A stretch of 21,579 nt of DNA from NCBI GenBank assembly GCA_022826345.1, contig JAJDVB010000186.1, positions 1 through 21,579 on the forward strand, written 5' to 3'. The DNA comes from Alphaproteobacteria bacterium (lineage in GTDB: Bacteria; Pseudomonadota; Alphaproteobacteria; UBA828). The first letter of the stretch is position 1. Every line of letters begins with the position of its first letter. Below the pieces are notes generated by a model. That model was not told where the DNA came from, ran no database searches, and worked only from the letters and a program-made list of their open reading frames with translations. A program made the position numbers and the translations under genes. This document shows, one piece after another, positions 1 through 7,310 of the stretch.

Positions 1-2400
1 CGGCTTCATCAGCAGGTGCTCCGGCATGTGGCACTGGCCGCGGTAGGGATCGTTGTGGACGATCACGTCGCCGGGCTCGATCGGCTCCTCCATCTCCTTC
101 ACGCAGAGCGGCACCGTGTGCAGGCCGGCGCAGATGATCGCCGGGTTCATCTCCGCCTGGCCCACCATGCGCAGGTGACGGTCGAACAGGCAGCAGGAGA
201 AGTCCCGCGATTCGCTGAAGATCGGCGAATACGCGGTACGCACCATGGCGCTTTCCATCTCGTTGCAGATGTTGCCGAGCGCGTTGTTGACCACGGTGAG
301 CGTGACCGGGTCTTTCTCCGGCGCGAGCCGCCCGGTGCCGACCGCGGCGCTCGCCGCTCTCGGCAGGCTCACGATCAGGCTGCCGTCGGCGCCGATCTCC
401 ACCTCGCTCTGCGGCGGCACGAGGGTGGTGGAATCCATCTCGTCGATGATCGCGGGGCCTGAGACCACGGAGCCTGCGGGAAGCTCCGCGCGGCGGTAGA
501 TCGGCGTCTCCAGCGGAGTGTCGCCGTCGAAGTAGACCTCGCGATGGGCGTGGGCCTGGCCCGAGCCCGTGGCGGGCGCGCTGAGCGTCGCATCGGTGCG
601 CTCCTCGCCGACGGCGATCACCCGCACCTCGGTCATCTCGGCCACCTTGTCGCGAAGCGCGTAGCCGTAGAGCTCCTCGTGCTGGCTGTGCAGCCCTTCC
701 AGCGCCCGCGCGAAGCCGTCTTCATCGAGCTCCAGCGTGTCGAGCTGCACCAGCTCGCCGAAGTTCTGGCCCATGTAGCGCATGCTGATATAGCCGGTGA
801 CGCGTGCCTCACCCTCCAGCCCGTCGCGCCTGAGCTCTTCCACCGCCTCGGGGGCGAGCGCCTGCAGCTGGGCGTTGAGGGTCGGCAGGTCCACCGTGTC
901 CGAGCGATGGTTGACCGTGCGCGCGCGGTCGACGCGGAGGTCGGTCAGCAGCGTGCCGAGCGCCGAGCAAAGCCCCGGATGGGGCGGCACGACGACCTTC
1001 TTCATCTCCAGCGGCGCCGCGACATCCACGGCATGGAGCGGGCCGGCGCCGCCGAAAGCAATCAGCGCGTAGTCGCGGTGGTCGATGCCGCGCTCGACCG
1101 TCATCAGGCGGATCGCGTCCGCCATGTTCTCGGCCGCGGTCTCCAGGATCGCGCGTGCGGTCTCTACCGCCGTCAGCCCGAGTTTCTGGCCGAGCCCGGC
1201 GACGGCCTCGTGCGCCTTGGCCGCGTCCAGCGTCATCTCGCCGCCCAGGAAGTAGTCGGGGTCGAGCCGGCCCAGCACCACGTTGGCGTCGGTCACCGTC
1301 GGCTCGGTCCCGCCCTGGCCGTAGCAGGCGGGGCCGGGGTCGGCGCCGGCGCTGCGCGGCCCCACGCGAAGCAGGCCGCCCACATCGATATAGGCGATGG
1401 AGCCGCCGCCCGCGCCAATGGTGGTGTAGTCGATGAAGAGCGCGCTCACCGGCACGCCCCATTCCACCTCGTACTCGGTGGTGGAGCCGAAGGCGCCGTC
1501 GGTGACGAGGCCGACGTCGCAGCTCGTGCCGCCCATGTCGAGGGTGACGCCGTTGCCATCGGCGTGATCGCGGGCGAAGCGGGCGCCGGCGATGACCCCG
1601 CCGGCGAGGCCGGAGAGCAGCAGCTGGACCGGCGCATCGCCGGCGGATTCCGCCTGCAGGTGGCCGCCGTTCGACTTCATCAGCGAGAGCGGCGCCTCGA
1701 TCCCCGCTTCCTGCAGGTCGGCCGAGACCTGGCCCACGAAGCGGTCGATGATGCGTTTGATGAACGCGTCGGTGATGACGGTGGCGCTGCGTTGATACTC
1801 GCGCCAGATCGGGCAGACATCGCTGGAGAGCGAGACCGGCAGGTCGGAGAAGCGCTCGGCGAGGTAGGCGCCGATGGCCTCCTCATGGCTGGGGTCCACG
1901 TAGGAGAAGAGCAGGTTGACCGCGACCGCCCACTCCTGCGCCGGGTCGCTCTTGCGCCACTCGTCGATCCAGTTGCCGAGCCGCTCCAGCTCGGGCTTTT
2001 CCAGCGGGATCAGGATGTTGCCCTTGTGATCGACGCGCTCCTTGATGCCGAAGACATGGCGGCGCAGGACGCCGGCCGACGGCTTCTCCCAGGCCGGGTT
2101 GTAGGCCTCCTTGCGCGCGATCAGCCCGATGATGGGCACGTCCTGCACGCCGTCGGTGCCGACGTAGAGCACGGTCGCGCCCTTCTTCTGCAGGCGCGCG
2201 TTGGTGGCGATGGTGGTGCCGAGCACGATGCGGCCGATCTCGTCCGGCGTGAGCTGGCTCTGGCCGATCGCGTTGAGCGGCGCGGCGGCGGGCTGCTGCG
2301 GCGTGGAGGGGACCTTGACGGTGCGGATGTGGCCGCTCGCGTCGTCCAGCGCGACCAGGTCCGTGAACGTGCCGCCGGTGTCGATGCCGACCCTATACAT
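1..2400 (-). CDS. Fused HyuA-HyuB hydantoinase/5-oxoprolinase family protein (3' end outside window)
   Basis: Eight hundred codons are open from ATG at 2400 to the window edge, with no stop. The N-terminus MYRVGIDTGGTFTDLVALDD is the nucleotide-binding start of hydantoinase A. DMGGTSCDVGLV (about residues 286-297), SAGADPGPACYG and AFGGAGPLHA are further HyuA hallmarks. From about residue 695 the same frame enters hydantoinase B: DPVTLTVVNNALGNICNEME, then VRTAYSPIFSESRDFSCCLFD and PGDVIVHNDPYRGQCHMPEH. HyuA and HyuB are separate subunits in many bacteria; single-chain forms of roughly 1,200-1,300 residues are known for 5-oxoprolinase. The family uses ATP to open lactam or imide rings, or to carboxylate ketones; the substrate here cannot be read from the sequence. 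The start overlaps the end of the small upstream Cys4 gene by 8 bases, implying coupled translation. Family assignment is secure, exact reaction is not. Confidence 0.9.
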   Translation of the reverse strand, partial: MYRVGIDTGGTFTDLVALDDASGHIRTVKVPSTPQQPAAAPLNAIGQSQLTPDEIGRIVLGTTIATNARLQKKGATVLYVGTDGVQDVPIIGLIARKEAYNPAWEKPSAGVLRRHVFGIKERVDHKGNILIPLEKPELERLGNWIDEWRKSDPAQEWAVAVNLLFSYVDPSHEEAIGAYLAERFSDLPVSLSSDVCPIWREYQRSATVITDAFIKRIIDRFVGQVSADLQEAGIEAPLSLMKSNGGHLQAESAGDAPVQLLLSGLAGGVIAGARFARDHADGNGVTLDMGGTSCDVGLVTDGAFGSTTEYEVEWGVPVSALFIDYTTIGAGGGSIAYIDVGGLLRVGPRSAGADPGPACYGQGGTEPTVTDANVVLGRLDPDYFLGGEMTLDAAKAHEAVAGLGQKLGLTAVETARAILETAAENMADAIRLMTVERGIDHRDYALIAFGGAGPLHAVDVAAPLEMKKVVVPPHPGLCSALGTLLTDLRVDRARTVNHRSDTVDLPTLNAQLQALAPEAVEELRRDGLEGEARVTGYISMRYMGQNFGELVQLDTLELDEDGFARALEGLHSQHEELYGYALRDKVAEMTEVRVIAVGEERTDATLSAPATGSGQAHAHREVYFDGDTPLETPIYRRAELPAGSVVSGPAIIDEMDSTTLVPPQSEVEIGADGSLIVSLPRAASAAVGTGRLAPEKDPVTLTVVNNALGNICNEMESAMVRTAYSPIFSESRDFSCCLFDRHLRMVGQAEMNPAIICAGLHTVPLCVKEMEEPIEPGDVIVHNDPYRGQCHMPEHLLMKP

Positions 2401-2632
2401 CGCCTGTCTCCCCGCCGTGGCGCGCCTCTTCAACGCGGCCTGCCGCCTTCGCCTCGGCGAACTCGGCGCGCACGCGCCGCTTCACGTCGGCGCACTTGTC
2501 CTCGCAGAACATCTCGCCGGGGAACTCATCGTCCACCCAGTATTCCCGCGCCATCATGATGCCGCAGAAGGAGCAGTTGAAAATTCGCGTGTCGTACCAG
2601 GCGAGCTCAAACGGGAGCCACTTGCCGCTCAT
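2393..2632 (-). CDS. Small four-cysteine (zinc-ribbon-like) protein coupled to HyuAB
   Basis: A 79-residue protein with Cys20-x2-Cys23 and Cys43-x3-Cys47 (FNCSFCGIMMAREYW and MFCEDKCADV), a pattern expected to bind one zinc. The C-terminal third is charged and helical (VKRRVRAEFAEAKAAGR). No signal peptide or membrane segment is seen. AGGGAG lies just upstream of the ATG. Its stop overlaps the hyuAB start by 8 bases, so the two are very likely made together and may form a complex. Acetone and acetophenone carboxylases, which contain HyuA/HyuB-related subunits, also carry a small zinc-binding subunit; an analogous role here is inference. I do not recognise a named family, but placement and cysteine spacing make it a convincing gene. 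Confidence 0.75.
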   Translation of the reverse strand: MSGKWLPFELAWYDTRIFNCSFCGIMMAREYWVDDEFPGEMFCEDKCADVKRRVRAEFAEAKAAGRVEEARHGGETGDV

Positions 2633-2651
2633 CTCTCCCTGCCTCCCAGCG

Positions 2652-2673
2652 TGTCTCGGACGGCCGAGACACT
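2652..2673. promoter_or_regulatory. Perfect palindrome upstream of the Cys4-hyuAB operon, candidate operator
   Basis: Arms GTGTCTCGG and CCGAGACAC pair perfectly around a 4-base centre. The element ends about 20 bases before the ATG of the small gene. A weak promoter-like pair on the minus strand (TTGACC at 2698-2693 and AAGTGT or AAAGTG near 2676-2670) would put the palindrome at the transcription start, a typical repressor position. The -10 match is poor. No T-run follows, so it is not an intrinsic terminator; a hairpin in the 5' leader is the other possibility. Confidence 0.45.
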
Positions 2674-2708
2674 TTCACGGCGCGCCAAGCGGGTCAACCG
2701 CGCGGCAA

Positions 2709-2726
2709 CCGGGCCGTCAGGCCCGG
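2709..2726. repeat. Short GC hairpin between esterase and hyu operon
   Basis: CCGGGCC and GGCCCGG form a perfect 7-bp stem with loop GTCA. It lies in the 211-bp gap after the minus-strand esterase gene. No T-run follows on either strand, so it is at best a Rho-assisted stop or a leader structure. Confidence 0.35.
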
Positions 2727-2843
2727 AGCGCGCGACCGGCGATTGAGGGAAATGAATAAGTTGGGAGGGGGACAGGGGGAGGTGGGAACCGTTCGAGCTG
2801 CAGTGATCTGGCAAGATCGGATTGTGCTCTGGTTGTGTCGCGT

Positions 2844-3500
2844 TCAGCCCCCTCCTAACACGTCGCGCAGGAAGCGGCCGCCGAACTCAAGCCCGTCCGG
2901 CGCGATGCCGTGGCCGATCCCCCGGCTCACGTGCCATTGCACCGGCACCTCGCAGGCCCCGAGCGTGACCGCCGCCTCGAAGAGCGCGCCCACCGGCACG
3001 AGATCGTCCGCATCGCCGTGAATCAGCAGGGCCGGCGGCCGGGCGCGAAGCTCGCCCTTCAGGTGCTCGCCACCCACCAGTCGCCCCGAGAAGCCGAGCA
3101 CGCCGGCGCAGGGCGCGGCGCGGCGATAGGCGACGTGGAGCGACATCATCGTGCCCTGGCTGAAGCCCACCAGTGCGAGGTCCTGCTCATCGAGCCCGAG
3201 TGCCTGGAGCCTGGCGTCGATATCGGCGTTGATCGCGTCCGCCGCACTGGCGACTCCGTCGGCCACGCGCTCGGGCGAGCGGTCGCTCAGGCTGAACCAT
3301 TGCCGGCCCATGGGCGCCATGTCGCAGGGCTCCGGCGCGTCCGGCGCGGCGAAGCAGGCGTGCGGCACGAGCCGCCCCCAGGGCTCGGCGAGGCCGATCA
3401 GGTCGTTGCCGTCCGCGCCGAGGCCATGCAGCAGGAGCACCAGCTTGCGCGCCTTGCCCCCGCCCGCCGGAGGCCGTTCCGGACCCGTCAAGGCGCTCAC
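2844..3500 (-). CDS. Phospholipase/carboxylesterase family serine hydrolase
   Basis: A 218-residue alpha/beta hydrolase with the GTG at 3500 taken as start, because GGGGAG stands directly upstream and the next earlier in-frame start would overlap the aldehyde dehydrogenase gene. The core begins KLVLLLHGLGADGNDLI (oxyanion region). The nucleophile is Ser114 in GFSQGT, the acid is Asp166 in HGDADDLVP and the base is His197 in GIGHGI. Length and motifs fit the YpfH/acyl-protein-thioesterase-like carboxylesterases. It is cytoplasmic, with no signal peptide. It follows the aldehyde dehydrogenase gene on the same strand after about 83 bases and may share its transcript. Physiological ester unknown. 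Confidence 0.88.
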   Translation of the reverse strand: MSALTGPERPPAGGGKARKLVLLLHGLGADGNDLIGLAEPWGRLVPHACFAAPDAPEPCDMAPMGRQWFSLSDRSPERVADGVASAADAINADIDARLQALGLDEQDLALVGFSQGTMMSLHVAYRRAAPCAGVLGFSGRLVGGEHLKGELRARPPALLIHGDADDLVPVGALFEAAVTLGACEVPVQWHVSRGIGHGIAPDGLEFGGRFLRDVLGGG

Positions 3501-3583
3501 GCTCTCTCCCCGCTGCCGGTTGCGAAAGGCGCGCTTAGCGGCCTGTCCAGGGGGCTCAAGCGAGAGGGCGGTTTCGCAATCTG

Positions 3584-5074
3584 CTACTTGTCGATGTCGC
3601 CCATGCACATGTACTTGACCTCGAGGAACTCATCGAGGCCGTAGTGTGAGCCCTCGCGGCCGATGCCGGATTCCTTCATGCCGCCGAAGGGCGCCACCTC
3701 GGTCGAGATGATCCCGGTGTTGATGCCGACGATGCCGTATTCGAGCTGCTCCGCCACCCGCCAGATGCGCCCGATGTCGCGGCTGTAGAAGTAGGCCGCG
3801 AGGCCGAACTCGGTGTCGTTGGCAAGCTGCACCGCCTCGTCGTCGGTCTCGAAGCGGAAGATCGGCGCGAGCGGGCCGAAGGTCTCCTCGCGCGCGACCT
3901 TCATCTGCGTGTTCACGTTGGCGATCACGGTGGGCTCGAAGAAGTTGCCGCCGAGGGGGTGGCGCTTGCCGCCCTGGATCACCTCGGCCCCCTTGTCCAC
4001 CGCATCCTGGATGTGCTCCTCGACCTTGGCGACCGCGTCCTCGTCGATCAGCGGCCCCTGCTGGGTCTCGCCTTCGAGGCCGGGGCCCACGACGAGCTGG
4101 GAAGACGCCTCGGCCAAACGCTCGGCGAAGGTGTCGTAGACGCCGCCCTGCACCAGGAAGCGGTTGGCGCAGACGCAGGTCTGGCCCGTGTTGCGGTACT
4201 TGGACGCGATGGCGCCACTCACGGCCGAATCCATGTCGGCGTCGTCGAAGACGATGAAGGGCGCGTTGCCGCCAAGCTCCATCGAGACCTTCTTGACCGT
4301 GCTCGCGCACTGCTCGAGCAGGACCTTGCCCACCTCTGTCGAGCCCGTGAACGAGAGCTTGCGCACGATGGGGTTGGCGGTCATCTCGCCGCCGACATCG
4401 CCAGAGGGGCCTGTGATCACGTTGAAGACGCCGCGCGGGATGCCGGCACGCTCGGCAAGCTCGCAGAGCGCGAGCGCGGAGAACGGCGTCGCCGTCGCCG
4501 GCCGCGAGACCACAGTACAGCCGGCCGCGAGCGCGGGCCCCGCCTTGCGGGTAATCATGGCGTTCGGGAAGTTCCACGGCGTGATCATGCCGACCACACC
4601 CACTGGTTCCTTCGTGACCACGATCCGCCGGTCGTTCAGGTGCTGCGGAATCACGTCGCCGTAGGCGCGCTTGCCTTCCTCCGCGAACCACTCGATGAAG
4701 GAGCCGCCGTAGCCGATCTCGCCCCGCGATTCCGCCATGGGCTTGCCCTGCTCCGCGGTCATGATGATGGCGAGATCCTCCTGGTTCGCCATCATCAGGT
4801 CGTACCACTTGCGGAGGATCTGAGCGCGCTCCTTGGCGGTCTTGGCGCGCCAGGCGGGGAAGGCCCGGTTCGCCGCCTCGATGGCTGCGCGGGTCTCGGT
4901 GGCGGAGAACGCGGGCACGGTGCCGATCACATGGCCGTCCGCCGGGTTCACCACGTCGGTGGTCCGCCCCGATTTCGCGTCGAGCCACTGGCCGTCCACG
5001 TAGCATTGCTGGCGAAACAGCGTCGGGTCCTGGAGGAAGACGCCCTTCACGATCTCGGCGGCGGCAGTGCTCAT
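3584..5074 (-). CDS. gabD: NAD(P)-dependent succinate-semialdehyde dehydrogenase-type aldehyde dehydrogenase
   Basis: A 496-residue class I aldehyde dehydrogenase starting MSTAAAEIVKG. It oxidises an aldehyde, most likely succinate semialdehyde to succinate at the end of the GABA route. Asn168 (TPWNFPNA), the general base Glu266 (SMELGGNAP), the nucleophile Cys300 (NTGQTCVCANRF) and EETFGP (396-401) are all present. AEQGKPMAESRGEIGYGGSF and TGSTEVGK fit the GabD branch. One oddity: the lysine that normally contacts the cofactor ribose in the xKPA motif is Arg191 (VVSRPATATPFSAL). The ATG was chosen because the family N-terminus begins there and AAGGGAC precedes it; a longer frame upstream runs into the divergent peptidase gene. 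No GABA transaminase gene is in the window. Confidence 0.88.
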   Translation of the reverse strand: MSTAAAEIVKGVFLQDPTLFRQQCYVDGQWLDAKSGRTTDVVNPADGHVIGTVPAFSATETRAAIEAANRAFPAWRAKTAKERAQILRKWYDLMMANQEDLAIIMTAEQGKPMAESRGEIGYGGSFIEWFAEEGKRAYGDVIPQHLNDRRIVVTKEPVGVVGMITPWNFPNAMITRKAGPALAAGCTVVSRPATATPFSALALCELAERAGIPRGVFNVITGPSGDVGGEMTANPIVRKLSFTGSTEVGKVLLEQCASTVKKVSMELGGNAPFIVFDDADMDSAVSGAIASKYRNTGQTCVCANRFLVQGGVYDTFAERLAEASSQLVVGPGLEGETQQGPLIDEDAVAKVEEHIQDAVDKGAEVIQGGKRHPLGGNFFEPTVIANVNTQMKVAREETFGPLAPIFRFETDDEAVQLANDTEFGLAAYFYSRDIGRIWRVAEQLEYGIVGINTGIISTEVAPFGGMKESGIGREGSHYGLDEFLEVKYMCMGDIDK

Positions 5075-5258
5075 GGTGCGATGTCCCTTCGGTCGGCGGA
5101 ATGGTCGCGGAATTGCGGCGGAAGGCCGGCAGTATCGCCGATGGGGTGCTGAGCCGGCAAGGCGCGCCCCGCGTGAAGCGCCAGCGATCTTTGAGGCGCG
5201 GCCGACGCGCATTCTGGTCGCCGCGGGCGGTGCCGGACTGTCCGTGCTAGGGTGAGCC

Positions 5259-5978
5259 ATGCGCGATCGGGGAGGGACGCGGGGCAGGGGCCCCGACCGC
5301 CGAGCTTTCTGTGCGGCCGGAGCGGCGGCCGTGTTCGGGCTGGTGGTCTCTCCCGGCGCTGCCGCTGCCCGAACCTATCTGGAAGACGCCGAGCGCCGGG
5401 TGCCGCTGCGCAACGTGTGGACCGGGGAGCGGCGCGATCTGGTCTACTGGCGCGACGGCACCTACGACCGGCCCATGCTCGATGCATACAGCTATTTGTT
5501 CCGCGACCGGCGCAACGGCGAGGTCGCGCCGGTCTTCTACGGCGTGCTCGATCAGCTCTTCTTCCTGTGGAAGTCGCTCGGCCGGCCGGCGCGCATCGAC
5601 CTCGTCTCGGGCTACCGCTCGGAGAGGACGAACGCGTGGCTCCGCGCGAACTCCGCAGGCGTCGCCCGCAGCTCGTTGCACACGATCGGCATGGCGGCGG
5701 ACATCAGGGTGCCCGGCCTCGCCGCCGAGGCGGTGTGGCGCGCGGCGGTGGACATGCGGCGGGGCGGCGCCGGCCTCTACCCGGCATCCGGCTTCGTCCA
5801 CCTCGACGTGGGCCCGGTGCGAAGCTGGGTTTATGGGCAACAGTCGCGGTCTCGCGTAGCGGCCTCCGGAGAGGCACCGCTTCCTCCCGAGCGCCCCCAT
5901 CGGTCGCGCCCGCCGGCGTCAGGCGAGGTCCTGCTTCCGCCTGAGCGTCCCGATCATCTCCGCCGTCGTGGCGGCTAG
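5259..5978 (+). CDS. Tat-exported DUF882/YcbK-like M15 peptidase with repeated Pro-rich tail
   Basis: A 239-residue protein. DRRAFCAAGAAAVFGLVV (residues 13-30) is a twin-arginine signal, with likely cleavage near residue 37. The catalytic domain spans about 38-195: SGYRSERTNAWLR, SSLHTIGMAADI (His141, Asp148) and GFVHLDVGPVRSW (His181) supply the zinc ligands of the M15 DD-/LD-carboxypeptidase fold, so a periplasmic peptidoglycan-cutting role is likely. AGGGTGAG precedes the ATG. Beyond the domain, residues about 194-239 form a tail with two 18-codon units, ASGEAPLPPERP... and ASGEVLLPPERP.... The last 60 bases are also the 3' end of the opposing SDR gene. The tail may be recently gained. 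Confidence 0.82.
   Translation: MRDRGGTRGRGPDRRAFCAAGAAAVFGLVVSPGAAAARTYLEDAERRVPLRNVWTGERRDLVYWRDGTYDRPMLDAYSYLFRDRRNGEVAPVFYGVLDQLFFLWKSLGRPARIDLVSGYRSERTNAWLRANSAGVARSSLHTIGMAADIRVPGLAAEAVWRAAVDMRRGGAGLYPASGFVHLDVGPVRSWVYGQQSRSRVAASGEAPLPPERPHRSRPPASGEVLLPPERPDHLRRRGG
5862..5969 (+). repeat. Two-unit 54-bp tandem repeat in the peptidase 3' end
   Basis: Units 5862-5915 and 5916-5969 each encode 18 residues. Over the first 12 codons the proteins differ at 2 positions, while most remaining DNA differences are at third codon positions. The second unit lies almost entirely inside the end of the minus-strand SDR gene. Confidence 0.6.
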
Positions 5979-6875
5979 GTCGTAGCGCGGCGCCCAGTCC
6001 CACTCGACGCGGGCGGCGCTGTCGTCCATCGAATCCGGCCAGGAATCGGCGATGGCCTGTTTCAGCGGGTCGACCTCGTAGTCGATCGTGAAGCCGGGGA
6101 CATGCTTGCGGATCTCGGCGGCAAGCTCCTCTGGCGTGAAGCTCATGGCGGTCACGTTGAAGGCGTTGCGGTGGCAGAGCCGGCTCGGATCGGCCTCCAT
6201 CAGGTCGATGATCGCGGCCACGGCGTCCGGCATGTACATCATGTCGAGGCGGGAATCGGGGCGCAGGAAGCAGGTGAACCGGCCCTCGCGTAGCGCCTCG
6301 TAGAAGATGTGCACCGCATAGTCCGTGGTGCCGCCGCCCGGCAGCGCCACATGCGAGATCAGGCCCGGCAGCCTGAGCCCCCGCGTGTCGAGCCCGAAGC
6401 GCGCGTGGTAGTAGTCGCCAAGCAGCTCGCCCGCGACCTTGGAGACCCCATAGATGGTGTTCGGCCGCTGGATCGTGTCCTGCGGTGTGTTCTGCAGCGG
6501 CGTGCTCGGCCCGAATGCGCCGATGGAGCTCGGGAAGAACACCGCGCACCCGTTCCGGCGCGCCACCTCCAGCGCGTTGGCGTAGCCGCCGAGGTTGAGC
6601 GCCCAGGCCTCCTCCGGCTTCTCCTCGCCCAGCACCGAGAGGAACGCCGGCATGTGATAGATGGTGCCGATCTCGTACTTCTCGACCACGACGGCGATGT
6701 CGCCGGGCTTGGTGCAGTCGACGATCTCGAATGGCCCGCCTTCGACGACCGATGCCACGTCCCGGCGCCGCCAGCCCGAGGCGATGACGTTGTCCGCCCC
6801 GTGGCGCTCCCTGAGCTCCGGCACCAGCTCGGCGCCGATCTGCCCGAGCGCGCCGGTGACGAGAATCTTCCGCAT
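5919..6875 (-). CDS. NAD-dependent SDR, probable short-chain L-threonine 3-dehydrogenase
   Basis: A 318-residue extended short-chain dehydrogenase. VTGALGQIG (6-14) is the NAD-binding Rossmann motif. Ser116/Ser117 (FFPSSIGAFGP) and Tyr142-x3-Lys146 (IYGVSKVAGELL) are the catalytic residues. RLPGLISHVALPGGGTTDYA (from 168) is characteristic of the SDR-type L-threonine dehydrogenases rather than of UDP-glucose epimerases. The expected reaction is L-threonine + NAD to 2-amino-3-ketobutyrate. No kbl-like partner is present. The ribosome binding site is weak. Its last 60 bases overlap the tail of the convergent peptidase gene. A sugar-nucleotide epimerase with a related sequence is the alternative. 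Confidence 0.82.
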   Translation of the reverse strand: MRKILVTGALGQIGAELVPELRERHGADNVIASGWRRRDVASVVEGGPFEIVDCTKPGDIAVVVEKYEIGTIYHMPAFLSVLGEEKPEEAWALNLGGYANALEVARRNGCAVFFPSSIGAFGPSTPLQNTPQDTIQRPNTIYGVSKVAGELLGDYYHARFGLDTRGLRLPGLISHVALPGGGTTDYAVHIFYEALREGRFTCFLRPDSRLDMMYMPDAVAAIIDLMEADPSRLCHRNAFNVTAMSFTPEELAAEIRKHVPGFTIDYEVDPLKQAIADSWPDSMDDSAARVEWDWAPRYDLAATTAEMIGTLRRKQDLA

Positions 6876-7024
6876 GGGCTGAGGCTAAGGGGTCGCGTGC
6901 GGCCGGTCCAGCCCGCCGCCAACGCCAGCCCGCATTTCGCACCACGGTCGCGGCCTCGCGTCGCACCCAAGCGTTCGATCCGCCGGGAGCGGGCCGAAAA
7001 GCGTATCAGGGAATACGGTTGAGA

Positions 7025-7065
7025 CCCGCGTCGCGCCGAAGGCGCGCGTACCCGCGCGACGCGGG
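7025..7065. repeat. 12-bp GC palindrome with competing inner hairpin
   Basis: CCCGCGTCGCGC (7025-7036) pairs perfectly with GCGCGACGCGGG (7054-7065). An alternative hairpin uses CGCGCC (7032-7037), loop GAA and GGCGCG (7041-7046), which would exclude the outer pairing. No T-run follows. Confidence 0.55.
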
Positions 7066-7099
7066 CGGGCGCCTGGGCGCGACCCGAAGGGCGGCACTC

Positions 7100-7178
7100 T
7101 CCGGCCCACAGTGTGCGTCAAGCTGCTTGCCCGATGCCCCACATCGCGCTACGCAGCTTCCCTACCCTGTGGGCCGGA
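7100..7178. repeat. 79-bp nested inverted repeat
   Basis: Three concentric stems: TCCGGCCCACAG (7100-7111) with CTGTGGGCCGGA (7167-7178), 12 bp perfect; AAGCTGC (7120-7126) with GCAGCTT (7153-7159), 7 bp; CGATG (7132-7136) with CATCG (7142-7146), 5 bp. The internal loops are nearly equal on the two sides (8/7 and 5/6 bases), so the whole forms one long imperfect hairpin. It ends 132 bases before the oxidoreductase start. A small palindromic mobile element or a structured leader/RNA are both possible. Confidence 0.6.
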
Positions 7179-7310
7179 CAGCGCCGCGCAGACCATGACC
7201 CTGGTGAGAAGTACGGGCCAGCGTCCTTCCGCAAACCGAGGCTCACGTGGAACATTCCGCCGCAGGCTTCGACGTTAGCAGATCGATCGCCAAAGGACGG
7301 AACGGGATCA

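Larger units (their letters stand above)
6876..7310. other. 435-bp non-coding stretch with two strong inverted repeats
   Basis: This gap separates the minus-strand SDR gene from the plus-strand oxidoreductase, so it should hold divergent promoters. I see no convincing coding frame; open frames here lack protein-like composition and family motifs. It contains a 12-bp GC palindrome with competing inner hairpin (7025-7065), a nested 79-bp inverted repeat (7100-7178), and at 6945-6956 a 12-base match to the core of the multi-hairpin repeat found at 12.1 and 13.9 kb. No clear -35/-10 pair was found. Confidence 0.6.

Noticed and set aside
544..2559. 671-codon open frame on the plus strand opposite the hydantoinase gene
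   Set aside because: It is antisense to a gene with clear family motifs; the translation is His/Arg/Asp-rich low-complexity sequence typical of G+C-rich shadow frames.
3959..5152. 397-codon plus-strand frame opposite the aldehyde dehydrogenase gene
   Set aside because: Shadow of a well-supported gene; no domain motifs and composition of an antisense frame.
6945..6956. Third copy of the multi-hairpin repeat
   Set aside because: Only 12 exact bases match and the hairpins are not present; too short to call a copy.
6940..7020. tRNA-like GTTCGATCC segment at about 6974
   Set aside because: No acceptor, D or anticodon stems can be built around it.
7100..7178. Integron attC site
   Set aside because: Lacks the conserved attC end sequences and no integrase or gene cassette arrangement is present.
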